Source: Rivularia sp. MS3 (GTDB lineage Bacteria > Cyanobacteriota > Cyanobacteriia > Cyanobacteriales > Nostocaceae). From it: DNA of 64,000 nucleotides. Location of the stretch: positions 49,273-113,272 of the forward strand of contig JAHCMI010000020.1 in the NCBI GenBank assembly GCA_019192545.1, read 5' to 3'. The translations under genes and the position numbers were made by a program. The notes beneath the pieces were generated by a model, which did no database searches, was not told where the DNA came from, and saw only the letters and a program-made list of their open reading frames with translations. Positions 38,891-49,410 of this stretch are shown here, one piece after another. Each line of letters opens with the position of its first letter. Within the stretch, counting starts at the first letter, position 1.

Positions 38891-39383
38891 GGTTCAGATA
38901 AGTGCTTTTTATTCGTCTTATAATCAGGCGCGATTTCTCTTGCCTGTTATTTACTACTTTACATTAGTTTATTCACTTAGGAGCATTTACTCAGTTTAAT
39001 ATTAATTATATAAAGTATAAGTAAAAGTTATATTGCGGGTTGGGTATTGAGAATTAAGCATGGGGGATTGGAGAGAAGGGTAGAGGAGCCACTGCTCCCG
39101 CACGGTTTTCTCGGTTGTAGCAAGTGGCATGGGGTAAATAGGGAAGAAAGGGGAGAAAATTCCTGTTACTCTAATTTCCTATTCTCTACTTTCAACTACT
39201 AACTGCTAATTCTTAAATGGTCACAGGAATGGCCGCAATTGTCACAATGCCGGTTGGTGCGTGACACAGCCTGCATGTTATTACTACGTTCAGAATTAGT
39301 CAAAGTGTCACAGCACCCTACGAGAAAAATATGCCAGTTGCGGCCATTCCTAGGTCACTGTTAACTGTTAATTGCTCGCTGTT
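38891..39383. other. psbA upstream region and long imperfect palindrome
   Basis: It holds the Glu130 psbA leader, then GC-rich repeat words (about 39085-39130) and an extended inverted repeat (39225-39351). No gene is seen. Confidence 0.55.
39225..39351. repeat. Imperfect 127-base palindrome
   Basis: Outer arms AGGAATGGCCGCAA (39225-39238) and TTGCGGCCATTCCT (39338-39351) are perfect 14-base complements. Inner arms GTGACAC (39261-39267) and GTGTCAC (39305-39311) also pair, and GGTGCGTGACACAG / GTGTCACAGCACC words link it to the GTAGGGTGC hairpin family. It could be a MITE or a composite of two repeats. Confidence 0.65.
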
Positions 39384-40886
39384 TTAAAAGTCGAAGTAAA
39401 TGTAAGGTAATCTTCCTTCGGGGGCTAATATCCAAACTGCCCAAAAACATAGCGGTATAAATAGAAGTTTTAAATGCCAATTTAATTTAAGCTTGAGACG
39501 GTTGTTAAGAGCATAAGAGATAGCCATGATGGACGCGATCGCAATTAGTAAAGTGGCGAGCTGATACTGACCAATATTGAGAGCTTCCACATAAACTTTT
39601 TGAGCAAACTGCGCGTCAGCCGAACGACCAAATAAATGAGTAATTACAAACCAAGAGTCTTGCACGTTGGGTAAACGGAACCATATCCAAGAGCTAAAAA
39701 CCATTAATTGAGTTATCAGCCAAGCTAAAATTATTCCTGCCGGATTCTGCCAGAAGTTTTCTAAAGGTTCAAACTTGTCGCTAACAACATCAGCAAGACG
39801 ATGCACTACTAATGCCAAGCCGTGATAAGCGCCCCAAATTATCCATCCCAAAGCTGCATCGTGCCAAATACCGGCAATAACCATCACAATCATTAAATTC
39901 AAACAGGTACGAGTCAAACCCTTTCGAGAACCTCCCAGGGGAAAGTAAAGATAGTTACGCAGCCAATCACCTAAACTCATGTGCCAGCGTCGCCAAAAGT
40001 CAGCAATGCTAGTACTGAAATAGGGATGGTTAAAGTTTTCTGGTAATACTAAACCGAACAGTAAAGCACTACCGCGAGCTATATCTACATAGCCGCTAAA
40101 ATCTAAATACAGTTGCAAGCCATAAGCAAAAGTTGCCAGCCATAAATCAACGCTACCCGCTCGCTGCAAGCTGCTGAAAGATAAATCGACAAAAATACCT
40201 AAATGGTCTGCTAAAAGAGCTTTTTTTACCGCCCCCCTAGCAATTAACCACAATCCCTCAGCTATGGTATCGGCATTAGGAAACTCAAGTGTATTAAATT
40301 GATTTGCGAGATTATGATAGCGAGTAATCGGACCTGAAATTAGTTTGGTGAAGAAAGATTTATAACTTGCAAATTCAATAAATTGACCGCTAGCAGGGGC
40401 ACCCCGATAAATATCAACTAAATAAGCAATACATTCAAAAGTAAAAAACGAAATTCCCAGAGGTGCAATTATTTTAAAAGCATCATCGTTTACAGCATTA
40501 ATACTGCTGGAATTAAAGAAATTGAATAAAGCTGGTAAATATTTGAACCCGAATAACAGCAAAATATTAAAAATAATTCCCAGCCATAAAATCTTTAAAC
40601 GACGACGATTCCAATCGGCTTGAGCAAATTGCCACTCTTCATTAGAAATTCGCCAATCAAGAGTATGTTTTCCGGGGGAAGTATTTTGTCCGAGGGCTAA
40701 CCCCAAACGAAAATTGATAAAAACCAGCGTCAACAGTAGTGGTAAATAATAAATTTGGTTAGACGCATAAAATATTAAGCTGGCAATAAATAAAGTCCAC
40801 AGACGCAACTTTTGTTGTTCCACAGACCAATAAATTGCTAATACGCACAGTAAAAATAATCCATATCCGAACGAAATAAAGTTCAT
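39384..40886 (-). CDS. MBOAT-family O-acyltransferase (AlgI-like)
   Basis: The protein has 500 residues, polytopic, in the AlgI/DltB branch of membrane-bound O-acyltransferases. Signatures: LYLDFSGYVDIARGSALLFG, FWRRWHMSLGDWLRNYLYFPLGGSRKG with His302, and the catalytic-His region GAYHGLALVVHR (His355). Such proteins carry acetyl groups across the membrane for O-acetylation of exported polysaccharides. The adjacent gene on the same strand, ending 109 bases upstream, encodes an SGNH-hydrolase protein, the usual periplasmic partner (compare AlgI with AlgJ/AlgX). The two are very likely an acetylation pair for a cell-surface glycan. Confidence 0.92.
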   Translation of the reverse strand: MNFISFGYGLFLLCVLAIYWSVEQQKLRLWTLFIASLIFYASNQIYYLPLLLTLVFINFRLGLALGQNTSPGKHTLDWRISNEEWQFAQADWNRRRLKILWLGIIFNILLLFGFKYLPALFNFFNSSSINAVNDDAFKIIAPLGISFFTFECIAYLVDIYRGAPASGQFIEFASYKSFFTKLISGPITRYHNLANQFNTLEFPNADTIAEGLWLIARGAVKKALLADHLGIFVDLSFSSLQRAGSVDLWLATFAYGLQLYLDFSGYVDIARGSALLFGLVLPENFNHPYFSTSIADFWRRWHMSLGDWLRNYLYFPLGGSRKGLTRTCLNLMIVMVIAGIWHDAALGWIIWGAYHGLALVVHRLADVVSDKFEPLENFWQNPAGIILAWLITQLMVFSSWIWFRLPNVQDSWFVITHLFGRSADAQFAQKVYVEALNIGQYQLATLLIAIASIMAISYALNNRLKLKLNWHLKLLFIPLCFWAVWILAPEGRLPYIYFDF

Positions 40887-40994
40887 TTGAATCAGTTAGC
40901 AGTGAACAGTTATCAGTGAACAGTTATCAGTGAACAGTTAGCAGTTAATAATTTATTACATTACCAATTACCAATTACCAATCACCAATACCCA

Positions 40995-43916
40995 TCACCT
41001 ACTCCAAGGTATCATTGGGTCTTTAGCGAGTTTTTTTGATACTTCGTAGGCTCCGTAACGGTTGAGGTGACTGGGGTCGGAAAAATAGTCGTTGGCTTGT
41101 GGCCATGCTTGACTTAAGTCTCGGTAAATGAAGTTGGAACGGCTTGATAAATCCAGCATATAATTTTCAAATTCTTGTTCGTATTTTTTACGTGCTGGAT
41201 CTAAATATTCTGCTGTTAGAGGCATATTTACGAACACTACATTTATATTGCGTTTTTCGGTGTAGTTCAGTACTGCTTGCAGGGCTTCATTTTGCTCGCC
41301 GAGCAGTTCAAAGTTTTGATAGTCTTTATCGTAATTACCTGCTACTTTGGCGTGCTTTTTGTAATAAGTCTTAGGATTAAAGCGGATAGATAACGGTAAA
41401 AATCCATCAAAATCGACTGCGTAATTAGAAGCATCTTCAGAAAGATTGGTTAAATCGTTTGAAGATTCTACTTTCCCCAGAGTGCTAATTATTGGTAAAG
41501 ATTTAAATATTTTGTTGAGTTGACTTTTGATTTGGTCGCGTTTTTTGTAAGAACTTGAAACCGTGGCAAATCCTTGGTTTAATTTATCGTTAATAATTTG
41601 ATTGCCATTAGTTGTTTTTTTAGCTAGTTCTGCTTCTTTGGTGGTTTTTGGTGCAGCATCTTGAGAATCTTGTCTTGCTAAGGATGTAGACAAGGCATAT
41701 TGGTAACCGGGGGATGCTGCGATCGCGGCAAAGGTACTGTCGTTTCTACCGCTATTAAAAGCACGAGAACCATCGGCCCAAATAATGGTTTTTGGCAGTT
41801 CTGCCGGTTGGAGTACGCGACGAATGATAAAGTCTACAACTTGTGCTGTGGCTCCGTTTATACCAAAGTTAAATACGTCAATATCCGCATAACCCTGGGT
41901 TGCTAAAGCTTTAGAAAGTGCATCTGGATCGACACCTCTTAAAGCACGGGAAGAACCGATAATCAATACATCCGGTGGTACGCCATTTTTTGCCAAACGC
42001 TGTTTGTATAACGCTAATTGTTCGTCTAATTGCCGAGCATTGAAACTGGGAAGCTGCGATCGCGCTGCTAGGAGAATGGCTGTTGCTGTGGCTTTACCTC
42101 GCGACGGTTTATTTTTTGCGGTGAAGCCAGAACTGTTAAAGGTTGAATTGGTATTAGAGTTAGATTGCTCTTGTGTACTGCTAGCAAGGAAAGCTGTTGT
42201 TTCTTCTGTTGCAGTGGTTGCTGGTAGCGATTGAGCAATTTGTGGAGTTGACGGGACAGATGAAGTCAAAATTTGACCCAATATCCAATCAGTTTGCAAA
42301 GTCAATAATAATCCTAGGGCACCCCAAATTAAAGCAACGTTACGGACTGCTGTTTCTGAATTAGGTTCGGATACCTGCTGTTTGTCAACAAAAAGCTGGG
42401 TTTTTAAGAACCCATTTTTGATAGTTTCACCCCAATCCCTAGCAATATCAGCAATAAAGGTATGAACTTCTTCTGGCGTTAAATCGGGACGTAATACAGT
42501 TTCATTATCTTCGGGCAATAATTCCTGCACGTAAGCAGAAGTCGCGGCAAATTCTGGAGTTGCTTCGGGTACTACTCGCTGGCGTTGCTGAAAATCCATG
42601 CCGGATTGCCAGAATGGTTTTTTGTTACCGGCTCTTCTTCCGTAAACGCGCACGCCAGCAAGATTATCTAATTGCAAATGTCTAACAAAATTTATGACTT
42701 TGGCAGCTACTTTTTTGCGTGCCGGACATACAGGAGCATCACACATAATGTGTAATAAATCTTCTCTTCGTGCCAAGATGACGCGAATACCACCAGTCTT
42801 TAAACGCTTATCTAAATTAGGATTGAGCAAGCGTTGAATTAAAAAAGTAATTGCTTCAATATCGCCTTCACTGGCTAATTCCATTGCCGACGATGCTAAA
42901 GCCGGATGTTGTTTCGCCGGTAAAGATTGCCAATCAACCCAAGCAGGTTGAGAGGAATTTATTGTTTTTTGTCCGTAAATAGCTGCTGACAATATCCCCT
43001 GGGGAGCTAATGCTTCTAATTGAGGAACAATTTTGTCCAAACATAATTGTTTAGGGGGAATCGTTCCGTCTTCAGGAGATTGAGAACTTGGGATACAAAA
43101 TATATGTATTGTTGAATCTTGTAAAGAAGCTTGTACTTCTACCTGAGAATTCTTAAATCTAATATTTAAAATCCTGATAATTGCTTGCACATCTCCCCAT
43201 CGCGCCCATTCCTTGAGCATTATTTCTGGGGGTGTCAAATCAATTAACAGCAGCCAATCCGGTTGAGTTTCGCCGACAACCTGTGTAGAAATTACTGCAT
43301 CTCGATAATTTAACAGCTTAAGATTTCTTAACTTAGCTGCTACAGGCTCTGCAATTAAAGATGGATCTGGCGTGTAATTTGATTGGCAAAAAACCCATAA
43401 TCGTCCTTTATTGCGAGCAATGTCGGCTAATGGTTTTTGTCTTCTAACTTTAACTTGGACGGCGACTCCTAAAGTACTTAAAGTCTCGCTTAAATAACGA
43501 GCAATAGCATTTGGATCTCCCTGACGAGCCAAGCTTTCATTAGATAAAATTAGCGCTCCAGGAGGCGCATTTACTTGTAATAGTGCAGTTTTAACTTCTT
43601 CTAAGTGCTTGTCAAGTTGACTCAGATAAACCTTGTGGCACCATTCGGGACGTTTTTCGCTTTTTTTCTTTCCGTAAACGAAAACTTGGTATATTGAAGG
43701 TTGTTCGTTTTTTGTTAAAGCATCTAAATCGGTTTGTTGTAAAGCTTTGAGCAAATCCGATAAAGTGTTCCACCTCGGAGGACCAGATGGGGATTCGCAA
43801 AGAATATGCAGGTCGTTTCCTCGCAACCGGACTTTTACCCCTATAGAGTTTATCCCTGTTGCTTGGCTTACCCACTGTGCTAGTGATTGTTGAGTTTCTA
43901 GAAAGGCTGTTTTCAT
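40995..43916 (-). CDS. Large SGNH/DUF1574 protein with a four-repeat cytoplasmic part
   Basis: The protein has 973 residues from the ATG at 43916 (MKTAF); the frame's first Met at 43961 adds a basic 15-residue stretch I consider non-native. Residues 1-470 contain about four copies of a domain of 90-130 residues marked by (L/I)HI(L/F/M)C and VYGR/VYGKK...P.W motifs. A single transmembrane helix lies near 525-545. After a Ser/Thr linker comes the SGNH-hydrolase-like DUF1574 domain, with Ser in GSSRALRG (about 655) and the Asp947/His950 pair in DPSHLN. This resembles AlgJ/AlgX-type acetyl-transfer enzymes facing the periplasm. Partner of the MBOAT protein just downstream. The repeated cytoplasmic domain is not recognised and is unusual for this family. 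Confidence 0.82.
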   Translation of the reverse strand: MKTAFLETQQSLAQWVSQATGINSIGVKVRLRGNDLHILCESPSGPPRWNTLSDLLKALQQTDLDALTKNEQPSIYQVFVYGKKKSEKRPEWCHKVYLSQLDKHLEEVKTALLQVNAPPGALILSNESLARQGDPNAIARYLSETLSTLGVAVQVKVRRQKPLADIARNKGRLWVFCQSNYTPDPSLIAEPVAAKLRNLKLLNYRDAVISTQVVGETQPDWLLLIDLTPPEIMLKEWARWGDVQAIIRILNIRFKNSQVEVQASLQDSTIHIFCIPSSQSPEDGTIPPKQLCLDKIVPQLEALAPQGILSAAIYGQKTINSSQPAWVDWQSLPAKQHPALASSAMELASEGDIEAITFLIQRLLNPNLDKRLKTGGIRVILARREDLLHIMCDAPVCPARKKVAAKVINFVRHLQLDNLAGVRVYGRRAGNKKPFWQSGMDFQQRQRVVPEATPEFAATSAYVQELLPEDNETVLRPDLTPEEVHTFIADIARDWGETIKNGFLKTQLFVDKQQVSEPNSETAVRNVALIWGALGLLLTLQTDWILGQILTSSVPSTPQIAQSLPATTATEETTAFLASSTQEQSNSNTNSTFNSSGFTAKNKPSRGKATATAILLAARSQLPSFNARQLDEQLALYKQRLAKNGVPPDVLIIGSSRALRGVDPDALSKALATQGYADIDVFNFGINGATAQVVDFIIRRVLQPAELPKTIIWADGSRAFNSGRNDSTFAAIAASPGYQYALSTSLARQDSQDAAPKTTKEAELAKKTTNGNQIINDKLNQGFATVSSSYKKRDQIKSQLNKIFKSLPIISTLGKVESSNDLTNLSEDASNYAVDFDGFLPLSIRFNPKTYYKKHAKVAGNYDKDYQNFELLGEQNEALQAVLNYTEKRNINVVFVNMPLTAEYLDPARKKYEQEFENYMLDLSSRSNFIYRDLSQAWPQANDYFSDPSHLNRYGAYEVSKKLAKDPMIPWSR

Positions 43917-44165
43917 CGCAAGTTGACGAAAAAGGATTGAGCGGACGCGGTTAGCTGGCAACAGCTAGTAAACTAGAATCATCGAAATTATTAAACGGGA
44001 GAATTAGCAAGGAAGAATATGCAGCTTGTTATCTCCTTTCTCTTAGCTATTTATTTGGAAGGCCGATTGGATTAGCCCATATTAACTTCGTAACAAACGA
44101 TAATTGCTCTCTCATATAAAGTTTTGTGTTTTATTTAACTTATCTTACAGCAGTCAAAAATATCT

Positions 44166-44417
44166 ATGTCCTCTCAAACAGTTAATTCTAAATCATCTAA
44201 AGCTCAATTAGATTTGGGCTTATTTTCGATTCCCCAATCTGTCATATTGCTTTCGGGTACCGTTTCTGTCTTAACATTAGTGTTAGCAGAAAAAGCTACA
44301 GGCGAAGCACTTATAGCATTAGGACAAGCCAGCGAAGAACTATTTCGAGGCGAGCGTCTACCAATGCTTGATTTTCCAACTTCAAATTCCGAAGATTCGG
44401 ACAAAAACCCAGTATAA
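44166..44417 (+). CDS. Small single-span membrane protein, unknown
   Basis: The protein has 83 residues with one hydrophobic segment (about 22-42, SVILLSGTVSVLTLVLAEKATG) and a short acidic C-terminal tail. Codon pattern and a clean ATG suggest a real gene. A small protein of this type often precedes ppc in related cyanobacteria as far as I recall, but the function is unknown. The opposite-strand frame in the same position is a shadow. It ends 100 bases before ppc; a CCCTTTAAGGG palindrome lies between them (about 44427-44437). Confidence 0.6.
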   Translation: MSSQTVNSKSSKAQLDLGLFSIPQSVILLSGTVSVLTLVLAEKATGEALIALGQASEELFRGERLPMLDFPTSNSEDSDKNPV

Positions 44418-44517
44418 GAAGTCTTAACCCTTTAAGGGGGTAAAAATTTCATTTTTGTATGGGTTCACAACTAAAAAAAACCATCAACAGTAATCTGTTC
44501 TAATACAAAGCGAGGAT

Positions 44518-47500
44518 ATGAGTACCGTTTTATACACTCACGCTCAGGCTGTAAATATCTACCCCGCATCAGATTTGTTTTTGCGCCATCGCCTGCAAAT
44601 CGTCGAGGAAGTGTGGGAATTAGTTCTCCGTGAAGAATGCGGACAACAAATGGTAGACCTCCTCAGACAATTACGCGATTTATGCTCTCCAGAAGGACAA
44701 GCAACTGATAACCAAGCTTCCTCAGTATCAAGTTTAATTGAAAATTTGAGCATTAATGAAGCAATAAGAGCGGCTCGTGGATTCGCTTTGTATTTTCAAT
44801 TAATAAACATCGTAGAACAGGATTACGAACAAAAACAGCAGTTAACTCGCTACGAAGAAGAGCAAGGTGAAGACAAAGAAACTTTACCGCCTATTATTTA
44901 TTCGAGCAATCAACAGGTTGAAGATGTTCATCTCAACAGCGGCGTTAATGCAGATTTACTAGTCAAAAGTTGGCAAGCAAAACCAAATTTAAAAGATAAA
45001 GGAACGTTTGCCGAACTATTTCCCAAATTATTCAAGTTAAACGTACCTCCTGCCCAGATTCAGCGGTTAATTGCACAATTAGACGTGCGTTTGGTGTTCA
45101 CGGCTCACCCGACTGAAATTGTTCGTCCTACCATCCGAGAAAAACAACGGCGAGTTGTAGATTTACTGCAAAAGCTCGATGCATCCGAAAAACGTTCTGG
45201 TAACACTAGCGCTGGAGTTTATTCTTGGGAAACTACCCAACTCCGTTCTCAATTGCTTGAAGAAATTCGTTTGTGGTGGCGTACTGATGAACTACATCAG
45301 TTTAAACCAAGCGTGCTTGATGAAGTAGACTACGCGCTGCATTACTTCCAAGAAGTTTTGTTTGAAGCAATTCCTCAGCTTTATCAGCGTTTAGAGTACG
45401 CATTAAATTCGACTTTTTCCAGACTTGAGCCACCTAGTAAAAGCTTTTGCCAATTTGGCTCTTGGGTAGGTTCCGATAGAGACGGTAATCCTTCTGTAAC
45501 ACCAGCAATTACTTGGCAAACTGCTTGCTATCAACGTCATATGGTGTTGGAAAAGTACATTGAATCTGCGAGGGGTTTAATTGAATTACTCAGCGTATCG
45601 CTGCACTGGAGCGATGTACTACCGGACTTATTAGAATCTCTGGAAATTGAACAGTCCCAAATGAGCGAAGTTTACGATGAATTGGCGTTGCGCTACCGTC
45701 AAGAACCTTATCGTTTAAAGCTTGCTTATGTTGTAAAAAGGCTGGAAAATACGCGAGAACGTAATTCAGCATTGCGGAAGCGAGAAATTATTAAAGACGA
45801 TAAAGCTCCAATTTACCTTTCCGTTTCAGAATTTTTAGCCGATTTGAGGTTAATTCAACGTAACTTGTCAGAAACAGGCTTAAAGTGTCAGCAATTAGAA
45901 AATCTTCTCACACAGGTTGAAATTTTTGGCTTTAATTTGACTCAATTAGATATTAGGCAAGAATCAACTCGTCACAGCGATGCAATCGGCGAAATTCTAG
46001 AATATCTAGGAGTTTTAGACCAAAAGTACGATGACTTACCAGAAGAAGAAAAAATTGCTTGGTTAACCAAAGAACTGCAAACAAGAAGACCTTTAATTCC
46101 GGCTCAGCTACCGTTTGGAGATAAAACCAACGAAATAGTAGAAACGATGCGCTTAGTGCATTCGTTGCAAAAAGAATTTGGTTGCAATATTTGCCAAACT
46201 TACATTATCAGTATGTGTCGTTCCGTCAGCGACGTGCTGGAAGTATTGTTGTTAGCCAAAGAAGCAGGACTTTATGACCCTGGAACTGCTATAGGTACAA
46301 TCCGAGTCATACCCTTGTTTGAAACAGTAGAAGATTTACAACGTTCGAGACAAGTAATGAGAGACTTGTTTTCTCTTCCTTTATATCGCGCTTTACTTGC
46401 GGGGGGATATAAAGCTTACGAGGAAGGCAAGGAAACAAAGCAACTTGAAGTTAGTTCTCCTTTATATCCCAACTTACAGGAAATCATGTTGGGATATTCT
46501 GACAGTAATAAAGACTCTGGCTTCCTTAGCAGTAACTGGGAGATTCACAAAGCTCAAAAATCATTGCAGCAGATAGCAGAAGAATACGGTTTAAGCGTGC
46601 GAATATTCCACGGGCGGGGTGGTTCCGTAGGACGTGGCGGCGGCCCTGCTTATGAGGCAATTTTGGCACAACCGGGCAAAAGTATTAACGGTCGGATAAA
46701 AATTACCGAACAAGGTGAAGTTTTAGCTTCTAAATATTCTTTGCCGGATTTAGCACTATATAATCTCGAAACAATCACCACTGCCGTAATTCAAGCCAGT
46801 TTATTACGTGCCGGGTTTGACGATATCGAACCCTGGAACGAAATTATGGAAGAATTAGCTGCGCGATCGCGTTCCCATTATCGAGATTTAATTTACGAAC
46901 AACCTGATTTTATTGACTTTTTCAATCAAGTTACCCCTATAGAAGAAATTAGTCAGTTACAAATCAGTTCTCGTCCGGCTCGTCGTCCGTCGGGTAAAAA
47001 AGGCTTAAGCAGTTTGCGGGCGATTCCCTGGGTGTTTAGCTGGACGCAAACTAGATTTTTGCTACCTGCTTGGTATGGAGTCGGTACGGCTTTACAAGAG
47101 TTTCTTAATGAAGCCCCAGAAGACCACATTCAGTTATTACAATGCTTTTACCGAAAGTGGCCGTTTTTCAAGATGGTTATTTCTAAGGTAGAAATGACTT
47201 TGGCTAAAGTTGATTTACAAATGGGTCGGCATTATGTAGATAAACTGTCTAAAGCTGAAGATAAGCAGCGCTTCGATCGGGTATTCAACCAAATTTCTAG
47301 CGAGTACTATCTAACGAAAAACTTAGTGTTGAAAATAACTGGGCACGAAAGACTGTTGGATGGCGATCCAGTTTTACAGCGTTCCGTACAATTAAGAAAT
47401 GGTACTATTGTACCTTTAGGGTTTATCCAAGTATCTTTACTCAAACGCTTGCGCGATAGTAAAAACAAGGCAAGTTCTGGAGTAATTCACTCGCGTTACA

Positions 47501-47574
47501 GTAAAGGAGAATTGCTTCGAGGAGCGCTTTTAACTATTAACGGCATCGCTGCGGGGATGAGAAATACTGGTTGA
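44518..47574 (+). CDS. ppc: Phosphoenolpyruvate carboxylase
   Basis: The protein has 1018 residues, full length for the cyanobacterial enzyme. It carboxylates PEP with bicarbonate to oxaloacetate, replenishing the TCA pathway and feeding amino-acid synthesis. Visible: the active-site His197 in [13 protein letters not shown], the second signature with His698 in [28 protein letters not shown], and the conserved C-terminus ending MRNTG. The start follows GCGAGG with suitable spacing. It probably forms its own transcript, ending at the hairpins at 47587-47701. Malic enzyme at 27104-28495 is the opposing route from malate to pyruvate in this window. Confidence 0.98.
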   Translation: MSTVLYTHAQAVNIYPASDLFLRHRLQIVEEVWELVLREECGQQMVDLLRQLRDLCSPEGQATDNQASSVSSLIENLSINEAIRAARGFALYFQLINIVEQDYEQKQQLTRYEEEQGEDKETLPPIIYSSNQQVEDVHLNSGVNADLLVKSWQAKPNLKDKGTFAELFPKLFKLNVPPAQIQRLIAQLDVRLVFTAHPTEIVRPTIREKQRRVVDLLQKLDASEKRSGNTSAGVYSWETTQLRSQLLEEIRLWWRTDELHQFKPSVLDEVDYALHYFQEVLFEAIPQLYQRLEYALNSTFSRLEPPSKSFCQFGSWVGSDRDGNPSVTPAITWQTACYQRHMVLEKYIESARGLIELLSVSLHWSDVLPDLLESLEIEQSQMSEVYDELALRYRQEPYRLKLAYVVKRLENTRERNSALRKREIIKDDKAPIYLSVSEFLADLRLIQRNLSETGLKCQQLENLLTQVEIFGFNLTQLDIRQESTRHSDAIGEILEYLGVLDQKYDDLPEEEKIAWLTKELQTRRPLIPAQLPFGDKTNEIVETMRLVHSLQKEFGCNICQTYIISMCRSVSDVLEVLLLAKEAGLYDPGTAIGTIRVIPLFETVEDLQRSRQVMRDLFSLPLYRALLAGGYKAYEEGKETKQLEVSSPLYPNLQEIMLGYSDSNKDSGFLSSNWEIHKAQKSLQQIAEEYGLSVRIFHGRGGSVGRGGGPAYEAILAQPGKSINGRIKITEQGEVLASKYSLPDLALYNLETITTAVIQASLLRAGFDDIEPWNEIMEELAARSRSHYRDLIYEQPDFIDFFNQVTPIEEISQLQISSRPARRPSGKKGLSSLRAIPWVFSWTQTRFLLPAWYGVGTALQEFLNEAPEDHIQLLQCFYRKWPFFKMVISKVEMTLAKVDLQMGRHYVDKLSKAEDKQRFDRVFNQISSEYYLTKNLVLKITGHERLLDGDPVLQRSVQLRNGTIVPLGFIQVSLLKRLRDSKNKASSGVIHSRYSKGELLRGALLTINGIAAGMRNTG

Positions 47575-47586
47575 TTGTTTTTCAAT

Positions 47587-47618
47587 TGTCTGAGACGTTG
47601 CATTGTAACGTCTCGACA
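47587..47618 (+). terminator. ppc: GAGACGTT hairpin after ppc
   Basis: TGTC-T-GAGACGTT pairs with AACGTCTC-GACA with one bulged T. It lies 13 bases after the stop and is followed by A/T-rich sequence. It belongs to the GAGACGT hairpin family. Confidence 0.55.
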
Positions 47619-47663
47619 AAAATTTTTTGAAGTAGTTAGTGTATCGATTACAGAGAATCAAAA

Positions 47664-47703
47664 ACTCCGATTTCTAATAGAATTAAAATAGAAATCGGAG
47701 TAG
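47664..47703. terminator. Second hairpin after ppc
   Basis: ACTCCGATTTCTA (47664-47676) pairs perfectly with TAGAAATCGGAGT (47689-47701), a 13-base stem with a 12-base loop. There is no T run, so it may be a processing or dispersed element. Confidence 0.5.
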
Positions 47704-47850
47704 TGCAAACTATTCTGTTTTATTTGCTTATTTGGTTATTCAATAGCTCAGACAACTAGCGATACACATTTACCATACCCATATATTTTCCAGCTATTGA
47801 TTCACAAGCTAATTACTTACAGGTTCTCTAGGAATTACTGACAAATAAAT

Positions 47851-48315
47851 TTAATCCCAATCTGGAAAAGGATTTTCATCACCTACTTCTCCACCAATAC
47901 CAATACCTGTATGGAATATTTCAGCATTAGTGATGTTCATATCTTCCATTGATGCTTCGTATACGTTGGAGTCGTATATTTTAGCGCTGGCTAAATTGGC
48001 ATCATTCAAATTAGCTTGCTTAAAATTAACGTTAGTTAAAAATGCCGAACTTAATTTAGCATCTTCTAAATCCGCACGAGTCAAATCGGCACCTTCTAGA
48101 TTAGCGTGTTCGAGGTTTGCTCCCCGAAGATTTGCTCCTCTCAAGTCAGCACCAATTAAATGCGAGCCGCGTAGGTTTGCTCCCGATAAGTCGCAACCAA
48201 CACATTCCCTGGTTTCGAGTAGCTTTTGAACATGCTGCGGATTTTCAGCTTTCACCGAGCTGGTAAAAAGCAGGGGAGCTACTACAGTTAGAGCAACCAA
48301 AAGTTTCTTAATCAT
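47851..48315 (-). CDS. Exported pentapeptide-repeat protein
   Basis: The protein has 154 residues. A signal peptide (MIKKLLVALTVVAPLLFTSSVKAE) precedes a right-handed quadrilateral beta-helix of about fifteen pentapeptides, A(N/D)L(R/E)G type (ANLRG, ADLRG, ANLEH, ADLTR, and so on), and an acidic tail. The ECVGC pair before the repeats is common in exported cyanobacterial members. Function of this large family is mostly unknown. The opposite-strand frame at 47930-48229 is a shadow of the repeats. Upstream is a 546-base gap. Confidence 0.85.
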   Translation of the reverse strand: MIKKLLVALTVVAPLLFTSSVKAENPQHVQKLLETRECVGCDLSGANLRGSHLIGADLRGANLRGANLEHANLEGADLTRADLEDAKLSSAFLTNVNFKQANLNDANLASAKIYDSNVYEASMEDMNITNAEIFHTGIGIGGEVGDENPFPDWD

Positions 48316-48861
48316 AAATTTTCCCCTTTTGCAATCGAATATCTTCCGTTCGTTTCCTCACATTTCTATTATCTCACTAATTTGCCAGAGTATAAGGATT
48401 AACGACAAAGCTTCACAGTGAGAATTGTTTTCATTTGAGGTTGAAACAAGAAAAACTTTGAATCCGTTTCATATTATCAGGGTTTTCAGCTATTCTTAGA
48501 TGCTAAAAGTGCTGATTTGTTGATGTAAATTTTTATTAAAATTAGTTGAAAGCGAGTATAATTTAATTTTATTTATTAAGAGATATTCGGAACAACAGTT
48601 CTACTGACAGTTTCTAGATGGCTATAATTCAATAAGATTTGAGGATGGCGAGTAAATGGGGCAATAAGAAAAAGGAGTTTATCTTTTTTGATTGCAAATT
48701 GTATTTTATGTAATATCGCAATTAATTGGTACGGTCACCTGTGAAAGTGTTAACTGCAAAATCGCTAAATTCGCAGCAGTCAGTAGAGCAGTCAGTATAA
48801 ATACTGCTCCAAGCCAATTCAGTCATAAAAACTTTTTATTAAAAATATAAATTCGAGCAAA
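48316..48861. other. Intergenic region, nothing recognised
   Basis: 546 AT-rich bases between the pentapeptide gene and tRNA-Pro. A CAGTAGAGCAGTCAGTA short repeat is seen near 48781-48798. No gene or confident structured RNA. Confidence 0.5.
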
Positions 48862-48935
48862 TCGGAGCGGCGGGATTTGAACCCACGACCTCCACTACCC
48901 CAAAGTGGCGCGCTACCAAGCTGCGCTACGCCCCG
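48862..48935 (-). tRNA. trnP: tRNA-Pro (anticodon GGG)
   Basis: Read on the minus strand, the 74-base sequence folds as a cloverleaf: a 7-base acceptor stem beginning CGGGGCG and ending CGCTCCG with one G-U pair, anticodon stem CCACT/AGTGG enclosing the loop TTGGGGT (anticodon GGG), and T arm GTGGG-TTCAAAT-CCCGC. The discriminator is A and no CCA is encoded. C1-G72 is the hallmark of bacterial proline tRNAs. Confidence 0.95.
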
Positions 48936-49047
48936 TAAATCGGACTTTATAAATAGGATTTACAATTTTTCTTTGCAGAGAAATTAAATCCTTGGGGTTT
49001 TAACTATAATATATTAGCACAAAATAGAAATGAAACAACTATTTCGT

Positions 49048-49410
49048 TCAAAAAACATCAAGCATAGCTGCGGCTTGAATTAGATTGTGAAGGGCACTCG
49101 AATCCCACTTACCTTCCACGCCGCGACCTGAGTTAAGGATAAAACGTAAACTATAGGTATGGGGATAGCCTTCTACTTCCATCCACAGCAAATTGCTTTC
49201 TGCCTCGCAGGTAATTTTTTCTTCATCCATTAATTCCGATTCCATCTGTTGCATTGTGTCTGCAAGCTGCCTTAACAGACGACAGAAATCATTTAGCTCG
49301 GCTTCGGTTAATTCAATAGCCCATTCATCAGTACCTACTAAACCTTTAAATTCTTTTGCTACTGGGTTAAAGCCGATACGCCAACCGTTTCCTTTTTTGA
49401 GTACGCGCAT
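49048..49410 (-). CDS. DUF1818-family protein
   Basis: The protein has 120 residues and matches the cyanobacterial DUF1818 family (MRVLKKGNGWRIGFNP, GLVGTDEWAIELTEAELNDFCRLLRQLADTM, RGVEGKWDSSALHNLIQAA). Family members are small soluble proteins found almost only in cyanobacteria and plants as far as I recall; function is unknown. The first Met is followed directly by the conserved start, so the start is secure. A G/A-rich short repeat (about 49411-49460) lies just upstream and would fall within its leader. Confidence 0.85.
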   Translation of the reverse strand: MRVLKKGNGWRIGFNPVAKEFKGLVGTDEWAIELTEAELNDFCRLLRQLADTMQQMESELMDEEKITCEAESNLLWMEVEGYPHTYSLRFILNSGRGVEGKWDSSALHNLIQAAAMLDVF

